Origin: Acanthosepion lycidas
Taxonomy: Eukaryota; Mollusca; Cephalopoda; Sepiida; Sepiidae
DNA: 64,000 nucleotides
Reading direction: 5' to 3'
NCBI GenBank assembly: GCA_963932145.1
Contig: OZ010586.1
Coordinates: forward strand, 56,358,340 to 56,422,339
The notes under the pieces: generated by a model
What the model saw: only the letters and a program-made list of their open reading frames with translations
Told to the model about the DNA's origin: nothing
Databases searched by the model: none
Program-made: the position numbers and the translations under genes
Shown: one piece after another, positions 1 to 11,960 of the stretch
Position numbering within the stretch: the first letter of the stretch is position 1
How the letters are laid out: each line of letters starts with the position of its first letter

Positions 1-1414
1 GTCATTAATATTTGTATCAATAATCAGGGATAATATTTACCAAATTCATAGAATAGATGCCTTTTAAAAATTCAGAAAAGATTAATCATTGAAAATAGAC
101 GATCACTGAAATGTGTTAATAAAATTTCGATTTTTTTTTTTATTTTTAGAACATGAAAACAATAAAAACGCTCCACAAGACCAAAAGTTAAAAAAAAATA
201 TTTTTGTTTGCACACGTCTAATGATAAAAGTCCTAGTTAATACACAAATTTTACTCTTTCATTTCTTAACTAGATAAAAGCCATAATTTCTCTTATGCTT
301 TTAATGATTGCTAGGATCTTTTCTGTTAATTCACCCCAAAATAAAAAGAATTCATATTTTCTAAAATTCACACCAAATTCTCCCAGAGCGAGGACCTTCC
401 ATTGCACTCCTGTTAGGTTGACCTTTGCGATCGCCCCAAATGTTGGCGACTCTGGTGCGATATTTCTAAGTGTGTTTGTGAGGGGGTGGTTAATGTTCGC
501 GCTTACCCCAATAAACAGCCCCAAAACAAATTTTATTAAAATTTTTTTAAATTTTAAAAATTCTTTGTAAGTACATCGAATATCATCCACACTTCCAAAA
601 TGTGAATAACTCCCTGATTTTTTGTAATTTTTCATTCTGATGGTTGGAGTTGTTACGAGGCAAGCTAAACAAATTTTGATTAAAAATTTATAATTTCAAA
701 AGAGTACCAAAAATTTAATGAACAAACAAACTTTAATTTAAAATTTATAATTTCTTGGGGTAAATTAATATTTGCGATATGTAACGTTATATTATTTGGG
801 ATAAATTAACATAAAATATTTTATTGCTCGATATTTAAACAAAATTCAACGACGATTTCAAATGTATGGTATGCTAAAGTAAAATTTGATTACATCTTTA
901 TTTTTTAACAGTGTATTTTTTAATAAATATTTTATGGATATAAAAATTGGTTTGTAAATGTAATTTTATTGAAATTAAAATTACCAAACAATTCGCTTTA
1001 AAATTGCTAGAAGCTCATGCGAACAAAGCAGAAAGATTGATACTAGCAAATCAATTGATATTCATAGATAGTAATTGAAATTTGGGAAGTTTTGTTGACC
1101 CGGAGAATTTTTAAACACAAAAAAATGGTAATCGATAAGCTGGAAAATCATAGATTCACATTTAGTGACGAAAATCAAGATCGGAAATTGTTGCAACAAA
1201 ATTCGCAATAATAATCATTGTTTGTAATATTAGTTAAGAATAACTTAATACACGTTTTGGATTACAGATATTTGTTAGTTTTATTAAAAAGAAAGTACTG
1301 TGGAAAATCAATCTTATATTTTTAAAACCAATACAATGTAAGTAATTAGTATTGAGAATTATAAACAGTTTACAAGAGGCAAATTTGTTTTTAAAAGACA
1401 TTATAATAAATACC
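1..1414. other. AT-rich DNA, no recognised gene
   Basis: No domain, splice-framed exon or known repeat could be recognised. The only open frame worth naming is on the minus strand at 270-635 (121 codons from ATG). It overlaps a 91-codon frame on the other strand in a locally GC-richer patch. I recognise no family, and the double-strand openness suggests composition rather than coding. Confidence 0.5.
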
Positions 1415-1590
1415 CTACATGCAAGCCGGTAGTGGCCCGATGGCAGGCCGCCAATGGCAACGCCAGCCACCAGTGGATCACCGGTGGGCCTCTAGCGGTC
1501 TGCCAGTGGTAATATTGCTGAGACGAAGACACCAGTGGTCCGACAGCCGTCCACCATCGGTAAACGCTAGTGGCATGCCACCCACTGTAG
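1415..1590. repeat. GC-rich short island with inverted ends, possible MITE
   Basis: A 176-bp block rich in CCACTGGTGG-like motifs sits abruptly in AT-rich DNA. It starts with CTACATGCAAGCC and ends with CCACCCACTGTAG, so the outer CTACA/TGTAG are inverted copies. Both strands stay open for 66 codons, as expected from GC-rich repeats. No clear target duplication was seen. A foldback or hAT-like non-autonomous element is one reading; family unknown. Confidence 0.35.
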
Positions 1591-2321
1591 AGATATTTCA
1601 TTTTTTGTTTATTCGTTGAAAATAAGCAACATATTTTTAAAAGAAATTGTAAAAAATTGTCTTCAGTAATTCCATCTCGGGTTCAAAAGATGAAATTATG
1701 AAAACATTTGTTCAGTGTAAACTCTTCTGTTGCCTTATTCGAATTAACAATTAATTAAGGACCAACAGTTCTCACATGAAAACTATCGTATACTATAATG
1801 CACACAGAATATTCGCACATGAAAACCGTTTTGAAAGAACAAAGGCGATAACATCAAATTGCAGTGTTTATTCTCTTTTGAAAGTTCCGTGTAAAGATTG
1901 TGAAACTGATAAAAAGCTCTTTCGTAAAACGTTATGAACACATGTGGGAATTATCAAACATTGTACTATCAGTAGATAGATTGTTAATGTTTAAAAAGTT
2001 AAAAGCGTTTATTTATTCAAAAATCAGAATTCCATTATAATTTAATTTATTTTTCTTTAGCTTTTCTAGTAAAAAATGACCATTATAATAAGTAATAATA
2101 TAATAAAGTAAGATTCTAGTTTTGTCAAAATTGAGAGAAAATGTATTTAAAAATACTTTTTGATACATTTTTGCATCAAATATGAAACTGAAAAATTCAT
2201 ATTTCATTTCACCCCTACGATATTTTGGAGCGTCAATTGAATTGTTGTCCCAAATGAATTGGTTGTGTTGAAGTGAATGCTTATTGCGTTGCATATATGA
2301 TTAAAATCCAGAAAAAGCATC

Positions 2322-2343
2322 TATATATATATATATATATATA
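2322..2343. repeat. (TA)n microsatellite
   Basis: About 11 uninterrupted TA units. Confidence 0.9.
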
Positions 2344-2655
2344 GCAGCTAAGATTAATTTGGCTGACGGCTGTAAGTGTGAAACTTGAATTTCCTTGGAA
2401 TTTAACTAACGGAATTTGTAAACGACCATTGTAGAAGCATTTATAAACTCGGTGATGTTAGCGCTGTTTGAATTATTATTACACTTTTATCTTTATTTTT
2501 ACTTACAAAGTCAACTAAATTGGTGACTTGTATTAAAATGATTATGCAAGCATAATATTAACCTTGAATAAAGGTAAGAAGTCCCTTTGGAAGAGAAGGC
2601 CAGCGTTCACTTCTAAAGGCGTTGGATAGTAAAAACTTAAATAATTTCTTTCTTT

Positions 2656-2778
2656 TATACAGGGTGCGGTAAAAATGCCACCCACATAATGGTAAGACAT
2701 TAGCTTGATGAAGACATCATTGCCATTAATGTCTTACCATTATGTGGGGGGGGGGGCATTTCTGCCGTACTCTGTATA
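2656..2778. mobile_element. Foldback MITE with long inverted arms
   Basis: A 123-bp element whose halves are near-perfect inverted copies. The left arm begins TATACAGGGTGCGGTAAAAA and the right arm ends CCGTACTCTGTATA; the inner parts AATGGTAAGACATTA and TAATGTCTTACCATT pair exactly. The loop is about 25 bp. A G11 run marks the right arm. The outer TATA and the ACAGGGTG start suit a Tc1/mariner-superfamily MITE inserted at TA; that family call is inference. Confidence 0.7.
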
Positions 2779-2918
2779 ACAAAAGAAGAGAATTTGAATA
2801 AATTTCAAATATATTTTGAAAACATTAGAATACCTTTAAAAAACGTATAATACAAATATGATTTCTTACTCGAAGTTAGTTTTTCCTTCTTTTCTACGGG
2901 GAGTTTTCGTGAGAACAA

Positions 2919-2966
2919 TCTTTTTACAAGGGGACCCTTTTTACGAGGGGATCCTTTTTACGAGGA
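2919..2966. repeat. 17-bp tandem repeat, about 2.8 copies
   Basis: Three successive units near CTTTTTACGAGGGGATC differ by one or two bases. Too short to suggest a function. Confidence 0.7.
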
Positions 2967-3347
2967 GTTAGCGAGCAATATTTTTTAGAACTAGCAAAAG
3001 TTTTGAAAGAAGATAAAATCCACTGTACATTATTGAGAAGGAGTAAATAATACAGAAAAATCGCAGAAAAGATGCAACCCCATAAATGTTGTTAGAAAGA
3101 AATTTGCAGTAAAATCTTTTCTAACTGATGTGTCCAAAACTAGATCTTATATATACCAATCATGATGGCAAAATCACTCATATTAAACTTTCGTAAATAA
3201 AATAGTACTTTTCTTTCTTTGTTGTAAATCATAATTATGAAATTATATTTTACTTTAAAAAGTGAAATCGATAAAAAATTTTGCAACAAAATTATTTGGT
3301 GACGAATGTTAGAAATCTAGACAACTCTGACATAAATAGCTTATTTC

Positions 3348-3384
3348 GTCATCATCATCATCATCATCATCATCGTCATCATCA
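3348..3384. repeat. (CAT)n microsatellite
   Basis: About twelve CAT/ATC units with two CGT interruptions. Confidence 0.9.
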
Positions 3385-3639
3385 CGTATTTAGTCTGCTT
3401 TTGCTGAGTTTTACGAACTGCCTCCAAGTTTCAAGCTGAAGCCTCAAGAGACTACAGATCATGACTGTTGGCACAATTGGTTGGATCAGTAGCTGATATT
3501 GCTGGCATCATTATTTTTCTTGATTGTATGATGCCGCATGATTCTGTATATTAATTGAAACTCTTATTAAAATGTGTATGCACAGATAAAAGTCTATGTA
3601 CATTTAAAATGAGTAATCAGATTAAATCGAGAGCATGAA

Positions 3640-5707
3640 AAACTAGAATTATATCACGGGTGTAAAATTCAGTAGACTCACAAAGAACTTTCAAAATATG
3701 AAGAAATTATTGCAAAATCTGTAGAATTCTGTGGATATATGAGAATGTGCATGTAAATTCCAGTAGTAAAGGTTCATTACCTTCGACAGCGTTAAAATAT
3801 TCCTGATGATTTTAGAAGTACACAGGAATGCAAGGTTTTCCATTTCAGCCAAACTCGATTGAGAAACATTATTTTTCATATTTTTGTGTGATGCCGAGTG
3901 CACCAATAACAATGGCTATTGTCTGAGTTTTGAGATGCCACATCTAAATTTCAATTTCTAGATACTTGTATTTGATTAGTTCGTTGAACAATTTGACTGT
4001 AATATTTGTATCAACGGCATTGTTACCTCAATGAGCAAGCCCTTTTTTTTCCAGTAAATCTTTAACTATATCCGTCTTATTGGTTATCATTGTCTGTTTC
4101 ACCGAAAAGATATATTTTCATTAGATGTCACAGAATTTGGTTTGTGTCACCACCAATTTTCCCTGGGTAAATTGTACTTGCGAAATATTGTCCAGTGAAT
4201 ATATTGGCATATTTTGTCATGACATGGGAGGGAGGGAGGGATTCAGTTGGGGCGAAGAGTGTGTGGCCTGACACTAAGTCGGCTGAAGTTTCTGGAAGTA
4301 AATCCCCAATTCTGTATGCGAGTGGAGGGGATGACATCATTTTTGAGAATATGTTATTCTGATTGTTTCTAGTTGTTAGACGTTGATCTTTCACTGCAGC
4401 TATAAATCATTATGTCTCAGATTCCAGGCCAGCTGTGGAAAGACAAAAGATGAGTTGCTGTCATTTATATCAACATCATTAATATTTAACCTTTCCGACT
4501 ATTTTACACGAAATGGATTTCTTTTTCCATTTACCCTCGATTTTTCCAGGCTTTTATTTATTATTGTTTTTGATTTCAATGTTTTTGCTTCCTCTGTAGG
4601 ATGTCCAATTATGTTTGGGGCAGTAATGTCGTTTAAATCCATTTCGAATGCATATTTTACTGCTTCCTTGGAAACAGTAAAGAGATTTGGTCATTTCGTG
4701 TTTGAGTACCAGTCTTAGCTTCCAGATATTTTGGTGCAATGCAAGTATTTATGAAGTCTAATAGTCGCCAGTTTCAAGGACATTTCTAATTGGCATAATC
4801 CCCGATGGTCTCTTGGAATATATACTCTTTATATCTGCATTCATGATACATGCTCTTCATTCACAATAGGTTTCGGATCTTCACATCTACTTTTAGGATC
4901 ACATCACCACAGGTGCTGCTAATGCGACATAAAGATTATTATGACGTTTTCGGCAGCCTTATAAAATCATTTTCTTTATTAACAGTTTGACTTTATATTC
5001 ATAAATGTCACGTCTACACCATTTCTGTCCACAAGGAAAATTATTGCACTTAACAAGATGTGAATATGGATGTTTAGTAAGAAATAATGTGAAAATTTTA
5101 TACATGTTAAGTGAACCAAAGTTATTCGACGATAGTGTCTTGAATTCAGAGTTTCATCATTTTTCGGGGGTAATAATGTGATTTCATTGACCAACCAAGC
5201 GATGGAGCATATTGTCTGGGTGTTTCATAACACTGTTGAAAAGCCAAGTTATTTTTTCACTGGTATTGGTAAGTGCATTTAACTAATAATTACTTTATCT
5301 TTTCCGGGTGATTTCCATTCACTGTTTTTTTTTTTTTTCAAAGCAACCCGGAATTCATCTAAAGTCCTTTCTTCCCAAGCTTATTCTCCTGCCATGTTTT
5401 GTTCCTGAATTATTTCATTTATCCCAGATGCTTCATCATTGTGGTCTTTGTTATCAGACGAGATTGTTTACCAAAATGATTGGGATTTTTTCGACAGTCG
5501 GTAGTTTATCAACATTTATGTTAAACTTCCCTAATTTCCTGTAAAATCCTTTAGCTTATTCTGAAACATGCAGTTATTCTTGTAAAATCATCTCCTTTTT
5601 TTCAGTTGTTTGATACGTGCAGCTTTAGCTTGGATAGTTTTGCTTGATGTTTTAAATTATGCTATCAGTTTAATTCAATTTTAATTGCTTATATAATAAT
5701 AATAATA

Positions 5708-5762
<55 letters not shown>

Positions 5763-6590
5763 CTCATTTTGTACATTCACATGCATCTCTCTCACTTTCC
5801 TAATTTTATATTGACATTGTTCTTTGTAAGTTGGGAACAGTTCACTATTCAGTTAATTATGTTAACGCTGTACTGAATAACTGGCACTGCTAAGCTGTTG
5901 ATTACAGATATTCTATTTCAAGAGTTCAGCTCGGGGTTCAAAATAAGGCGCACGGTTCTATAATATTGTTTTCTAACTTTCTCATTCATTTGGTTAGGAT
6001 TAATTCCATCGTTTTCGCTAACTCTTAAAGTACTTGAAAGTACTATATTTAAAGTACTCTTAAATACTTGTAAGGTTCCTCTTGCTCAAATTATCTTATT
6101 TTTGCTGTGATATCCAAATCTAGCTTTCTGTCACGTTGTCTTTCTTTTGAGGTATTTTGTTGTGCATGTACCAAACCCCAAATCCATTTCAATGTCGACA
6201 CTAAAACTTTTTTTACTGTTTTTAGGAGATCTTCCAGTTCGTTGTTATATTTGTCAAAGAGTTTCAGATTATTCATGCAAGAGATGATGGAAGAGATTGT
6301 CCCTGAATTTCTACACACAATTAGTGTCTCTAAGTTCGTGCGAAAAAATGAAAATTATACAAAAGAGACGAAAGTAAGTTTACCTGGAAAACGCCTCGAC
6401 GAATTTAATTTTTCTGCAAGTTCACTGTAGCTTATCTAATTCGATAAAAGTTTTCTCCTTCACAGAGTATTGCTTTGTTTTAAGAAGTCAGTCATTATTG
6501 GGGATATTTCCTAAATTTCAAGAGAATGAAGGATCTATAAATGAGGGATAATATCAAATGCTTTTCTTTGTGGCGCAGTTTCCCAATATT
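3640..6590 (-). mobile_element. R2-superclade LINE, 5'-truncated and decayed
   Basis: Read on the minus strand, short frames follow the order of a LINE ORF of the R2/NeSL/Hero kind with a C-terminal restriction-like endonuclease. Near 6560 is a RKAFDIIPH segment (family: KAFDSVPH). Near 6400 is an IRRGVFQVN segment (family: RGIFQGD). Near 6250 is CMNNLKLFDKYNNELEDLL, where the family has YMDDLKL, so the catalytic Asp pair is Asn-Asn. Near 4800 is a RPSG..PIRNVLETGDY piece matching the GG.GL.QLE motif region. Near 4200-4000 come remains of the Cys/His and NKTDIV...LLIEV nuclease core. The 3' part reaches about 3790 (AEMENLAFLCTSKIIRNIL). Many stops and frame shifts; a microsatellite interrupts it. 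The family assignment is from memory of mollusc LINE proteins, not a search. Confidence 0.7.
5694..5761. repeat. (AAT)n/(ATT)n microsatellite inside the LINE
   Basis: A short AAT run turns into a long ATT run, forming a small palindromic junction. It lies inside the antisense R2-like LINE and interrupts it. Confidence 0.9.
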
Positions 6591-7132
6591 ATTTTGTTTA
6601 TCCGTAACTGGTCTCTACAACCGTACGATCCCCGTTTGTACACTGTTTGCCAACAAAGTGATGCTGATGTACAAAGATACGAAACCTCACACCCCATCAT
6701 GATACCCTATTTGAAAGGTGAAATGTAACACACCTGACAGTCAAATGTGCGCCATACGATTATAAATTTTGATAAAATCCGCGCGTAACTTTGCAGGAAT
6801 ACCTTCATGTTGGGTAACTCAGTTCGGATAAAGATGGCCTCCGATTGAGTCTGTTCTCAAGAAAAGAGATGTGATTTCTCAAGTCGTATTGGCTGCCACA
6901 TCCTTCAAACAACTCTCCCGGCACCCGGCCATGATGCTACCCAAACTACTTCTACTCATGAACAGAAATGAACAGTACGTCATAAGGAACATACCTAATT
7001 GACAAGCAAATTTGCAACACTGAACGAGTATATATCTACTGCATCCCATCATAATTACTCAAAATAAGCCATGTAGGTCTAATAAATTAAGATTGGAAGC
7101 CACGAGAACCATCCTTAGTATTGCAGCAGGGC

Positions 7133-7175
<43 letters not shown>

Positions 7176-9359
7176 GTAATTTGGTTTTTAGGCTAACCTA
7201 TCAGGAATGGCCAGCCTCTAAGACTTCAGTTATGTGTAAGCACTTATTTTGTTATTTCTTTTAAGCAAAAGTGCATCGGAAGTTATAATAACTATATAAC
7301 TATATTTTATTCCGTTTTCTGGTAGACTCTTGTAGAAGAGTTTATTTAGTCTTCTGTTCTTGTTGAATCTGTTTCCCGTTTCATGATTTGTTGATCTCTT
7401 TTTTGTATTTCGACTCTTCTCCCAGAATCTGAACGTTTTTTTTGGAGGGGAGTTATTTTGTTTTTTTGCAAGTGAGACGAACAATATCAATAATATTTCT
7501 TTCTTTCGTGGATATTTTAATCACAAAATCGGGATTTTCCATCGATATTTGCATATTGTTTAACACTTGCTGTTTCGTGCTCACCATCGTCTTTTCAAAA
7601 GGCGTGATGCTTCTAGATGTTCGAGTGGATAAAAAAAAGAAAACCAAAAAATCATTTTGACAAAAATTCGCGTACATAGTGTACTGACGGCGGTCTTTTT
7701 CTCGTGATCTTTTAAATACCAGAATTTGGAAACTGCATTCATTCTTATGATTTTCGTACGTGCATTTCAAAACATGTAATTTATTTTTGAATAACAAGTT
7801 TATTTTTCGTTCATCTATTAATGTATAATGACTTTATTTTCTATTTAGTGCTTATATATTATAAATATTTTAAACTTTCGTTTTACTATTTTCCATTTTT
7901 TAACCTTTTCTCATCATAACAAAGCCTTGGCCGATTTTTAACTGCGTCTTATTTTATTCAGTTTCATTTACTTTTTCTTGTATACTGTTTATCGTTATTC
8001 ATCGTCATTTTAAAAGCAACTAGTAAGCTTTAATGTAGCGTAGTAATGTAATAATAATCTCCCTTATTGATTTCTAGACAATTATGGAAAATATCTAAGT
8101 TCGATTATTCAACATTATTATAGGTGAGGACGTCATTGATTTTTCTTCACAATTTTTCTCAAAACAGTGATTGTTTTGGTCTTGCGAAAAAAAATATATT
8201 CGATCTGCTTCCTAAAGTCTTCTTTGGACGCGTAGTTTACATATTGTGATCTTTTTCTTTCAATTCTCCTACATTTTGACGTCTCATGAAACAATGGCAT
8301 TACATATTCTCATCTCTTCCCCCTGTCTATCTCTCTCTTTCTTGATCGCTCTCTCTTCCCGTTTTATTATCAAGTGGGGCGATTGGAGTAATATTGAAAT
8401 TCAGCTTACAGACAAGATTTATCACTTGTCATTATTATTTATTATTACACTATCCTTCAGTGAATATCTGATATTGTAGCTTCAATCAAATGTTTAACAT
8501 AATGGATGATTGAGCATGACGGTTAATTTAATGTTATTTATTACTTAACTGCTTTTTAACCCAAGGCAGTTATGCTTCACTTTTCACTATCAGCCGTAGT
8601 GTCATTCAAGTATCCAAAATCTTGTGCCCTTAATCGTATATACATGTCTGTTGTTTTTTGTTGTTGTTTTTTTTCTTCTAGCGAATTTGTGGGCAATAGC
8701 ATGCTTGTAATTCAATAAAATAACAATTATAATATTTAAAGAACATTTTCATTGGTAATCTACTGGCCGTTATACTATAGTGGCGTTGGGTTTAGGGGTC
8801 AAAATGAACAGTTGATTTACGCACGCCAAGAAGATTAATGAAGGATGAAAATGACGAGGAAATACACGAGTATTTTTACAAAACAAGATAAAATTTATTT
8901 ACGAATTCACACGCTTGAAGTGTCAGTAGGTCGTTTCAGGAAAATAAATCAGAATTCTTAAAGTCCGTAGTTTCAACGTAATGTCATGAAGAGGAAATAT
9001 TCATACAACAGATTAAATGATCTGACACAAAATAATATTAAAAAATGTTTCAGACAAAGGTAAGAGAGTTTGTTGTTCACAGAAGGGATATATGGTTGCA
9101 TACGTTCAAAAGTGCACGGAGAGAGATAGTTTGAAATACTTAACTTTCTTGTATTGTTAAGAGAAAATTCTTTGAAGTGCATCGTGCTGTTTAGAGGCCG
9201 ATAATATAATTGGTGAGTAACTTTAACGCCTGGTCACGAGGAATTGAAACGAAACCTTTCACATGACTTTAGATACCTTTTCTTCTTTGATTAAGTTAAT
9301 TTTTCTCCGTATTTTATATAAAACAAATAATTTCGCATATTTTGCTACTTTCTTTTCTT
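6591..9359. other. Non-coding, AT-rich; one (TTA)n array
   Basis: Holds a (TTA)n run at 7136-7174. The block 6600-7130 is less AT-rich and repeats loose variants of 'cccatcatgatacc', so it may be an old dispersed repeat; I cannot name it. Two overlapping minus-strand frames at 7230-7490 and 7453-7797 (86 and 114 codons, Lys-rich) match no family I recognise. Nothing else seen. Confidence 0.4.
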
Positions 9360-9640
9360 CTTCTTCTTGGCTGACCGGCTAATTTCTGTGAAGGCAAGGT
9401 TTTCATTGGTCCAAAACAATTTCACATATGCTCGCAAATTTCTTTCCTTCTCCTCAGCTCACCAATCAATTTCTGCGAAGGCAAGGTTTTCATTGGTCCA
9501 AAACAATTTCACATATGCTCGCAAATTTCTTTCCTTCTCCTCAGCTCACCAATCAATTTCTGTGAAGGCGAGGTTTTCATTGGCCCAAAGAAACAATAGA
9601 TTCGTGAATTCCTTTCCTTCTTCTTTCTCAGTCCTTCAAA
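9360..9640. repeat. 87-bp tandem repeat, about three copies, with CCAAT boxes
   Basis: The unit starting AATTTCTGTGAAGGCAAGG recurs at 9381, 9468 and 9555, an exact 87-bp period. Copies one and two are almost identical; the third drifts and ends early. Each unit carries an inverted CCAAT box (CATTGGTCC), and the later units also carry ACCAATCAA. Because 87 is a multiple of three, a 113-codon frame (9367-9708) stays open by arithmetic alone; I do not call it a gene. The near identity of the first two copies points to a recent duplication. Confidence 0.9.
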
Positions 9641-9900
9641 TTCGAAGTGATTGTGTGAAGGGAGTTATAATTATTTCGCACTCACTACAGTATCTCACTG
9701 TCTTGTAATATTTCCTAAGGGGAAAAAGTGCAGATCGGCGGTGTCCTTTATGTGCTAGGTGAGACCATGTGTTTTTCACTGTATACCCTACCGCTATGGG
9801 CTTGTGATGCCCATCTTCTTTGTAGTCTATATAGCAACTGACGTTCGACACTAACGTCACTCAAGGGCCATCACGTGACTTTGTTTCAACCAAGGAGATA
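9640..9900. promoter_or_regulatory. Candidate regulatory cluster: CRE half-sites and E-box
   Basis: Next to the CCAAT repeat lies TGACGTT-7 bp-AACGTCA (9839-9859), two CRE-type half-sites as a spaced palindrome, then a CACGTG E-box at 9873-9878. CCAAT, CRE and E-box motifs commonly sit in metazoan promoters. No TATA, transcript or downstream exon was identified, so the promoter call is speculative. Confidence 0.3.
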
Positions 9901-10079
9901 ATGGCTTTTTTGTACCCTTACTCTACATTTCTGTGGAAATTGACTGTTGAGAAAAATCACCAAAAGTATCGCCATTCTAACAAAACGTTGACTTAAAGAA
10001 ACATTTCAAAACAGTTTTGCAGACATTTTTTATGGTAGTCAGTTTCTTACAATAGAGTAATATTCAAAACGTTAGTTAT

Positions 10080-10330
10080 ACTTAACTTCAGGAAGAGACA
10101 CTTGAGGTTTCTGGGGCACATAATGAGAAAGGGGCTTAGATACTCACAAGACAGATTGAAGGCAAAAGAGACAGAGGAAAACAACGCATAACATAGTGAG
10201 CTTGAATATATGAATGGCGGAACAGGGTTTGGGGGAAATAACAGAAAAAACAATATTTATTCAGAGTTACAAGGGACCGGAAGTTATGGAGTTCCATGAT
10301 CGATTATGTCCTGCGGGGACATTTGCACAT
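10080..10330 (+). mobile_element. LINE 3'-end fragment (endonuclease-RT family)
   Basis: The frame beginning LNFRKRHLRFLGHIMRKGL matches the C-terminal tail of a metazoan non-LTR reverse transcriptase (family pattern RKRQL.FLGH..R). Decayed frames follow up to the tail near 10320, where GGACCGGAAGTTATGG and CCATGATCGATTATGTCC encode the family's DRKLWR.MI..VL end. The copy is strongly 5'-truncated and has several stops. It shares its terminus with the fragment ending near 26955, which confirms one family. Confidence 0.75.
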
Positions 10331-11220
10331 AAAGAAAAGGTTTATCAACCAGTCATATAGAAAATTACAGAAATTTAGAGTAGAATACAATTTTCTGCTT
10401 TGTATTAATTTTGTGCTGAATGGTTTATCTTCGGATTTTGAATTTTTATTGGTTGGATTCGAATTCTTTTAAATGCCAAATGATTTAAAAAAAAAAAAAA
10501 GACATTTTATTTGTGAGTAAAACAGAATCATGAAATTCTGATTAGATTTTACAGAAGAGAAACAAATCATTTTTAGCAACAAAATGCAATATTTAAATAA
10601 TTTAATGCGCTTAATGTTTGCCTGTAATCCACAGCATATTGGAACCGAAATTTCTTTACTGCGTCATGGAACCAATCACACCAAAAAGAGGATTTCTTCA
10701 TAATTTTGTTGGAAGGCTTCCATGAGGAAAAGATTACAAGAAATAAGCTTTGATTCTTGCTGATAACTTTCTATTATTATGAGGAATACGCAATGATTTT
10801 GTTAGAAACATTGTCGAGTTTGAAGTTTTCCTCTGTCAAAAAAATGAAGGCGTTCACATCAATCCTACTGCATTGATCTGTTTTAAGCATAACAACTCTA
10901 ATTTGTATTTCCTCCAACTTTTCATATTCATAAATAATTTATTTAGAAAGCAAAAATAATCTGTATGGTCTGAAAACAAAATTATATTTGCACTTTTTTT
11001 AATATCTTTGCGGCTTGAATTTTGTCAACTGATATTCGTGTAACTTTCTAGATTTTATCCTATTTTACTCTTTTCGATTTACACCAAGTAAAATGAACAT
11101 GAAAACGTAAACTTCATTCCATTAAGAGATATGTTGTGCTTGTAAAATCCGTACGAATTACATGTTGTGTTTATTTTTATTTCCAACATTAACTTCATTA
11201 AACAACTTATTTAATATTTA
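10331..11220. other. Non-coding AT-rich DNA
   Basis: Contains an A14 tract near 10487. No gene or named repeat seen. Confidence 0.5.
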
Positions 11221-11960
11221 GTGTTTTGTGCCATTCTCATCTGCCATCTTTTCACTAGTTCATACCGCCATCCAAATCCTCTCTTGAAGAGAATTCTTTA
11301 AAGATCTCAGTGAATAATAATATGAAAGTGTGATGGCTGATGAATACAACAAAGTAGTGATAATTTTACAGGCGTGCTTTCATCTGGTTACCAGAGAAGC
11401 GTAGCATTATCCTGATGGAATGTTACGCGCTTTCTATTAGCTAATTCCGGACAGATAATTTTCATCGAGTACTGCTGTCACATGGTCGAATCAATCGTTC
11501 AATTATCTGGGAGAAGCTCATGGTAGGCAACAGCATCTTTCATTGGGTAAATACAGGTATAGATAATGGGTGTTTGTATTGCGTGTCCCACGATCTCTTA
11601 CGTTTAACATGTCAACTTTATATTGCTCAAAATTTATCGTAAATGAAATACATTATCGTAGAGAATCGGAAGTCTCACATCAAAGCGGCTAACATAACCA
11701 AGTCGGTGCACATTATTTTCAAGGCTTGACTATTCCTTGCGCCATAGAAATTTGGTTAATCTCAAGTCATGATGTCATCTTTATCAATCTCAAGTGGTCC
11801 ATTCGGCCGTGGATACTCATTCAGCTAGCAATCTTTAAAACAAGACTATGAAAACCACTCCAGCAGGTTCGATCATTCATTGCCGCTTTGTCATGAACTG
11901 GATAAATCTTTTCGCGTTTTTGCGGCATTTTTACCTTAACATAAAAATGCATAATTTGCT
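11221..11960 (-). mobile_element. Mariner transposase relic (DD34D type)
   Basis: Minus-strand pieces run in the order of a mariner/SETMAR-type transposase. The N-terminal segment MPQKREKIY...AAMNDRTC lies near 11940. Next come GPLEIDKDDI (family: RP.EIDDD.I), LGYVSRFDVRLP (family: LGYV.R.D.WVPHEL) near 11680, YHELLPDN.TI near 11500, and PELANRK...FHQDNA near 11450. The C-terminal KRWQMRMAQN (family: RW.KV..QNG) is near 11230. Frames break repeatedly by stops and indels. Full family length is about 345 residues, so nearly the whole ORF is represented but dead. Terminal inverted repeats were not resolved. Confidence 0.75.

Noticed and set aside
7453-7797. 114-codon Lys-rich minus-strand frame
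   Set aside because: No family recognised; a plus-strand frame overlaps it and the low-complexity A/T tracts explain its length.
9367-9708. 113-codon repeat protein
   Set aside because: The 87-bp period keeps the frame open automatically; no start context, domain or splice support.
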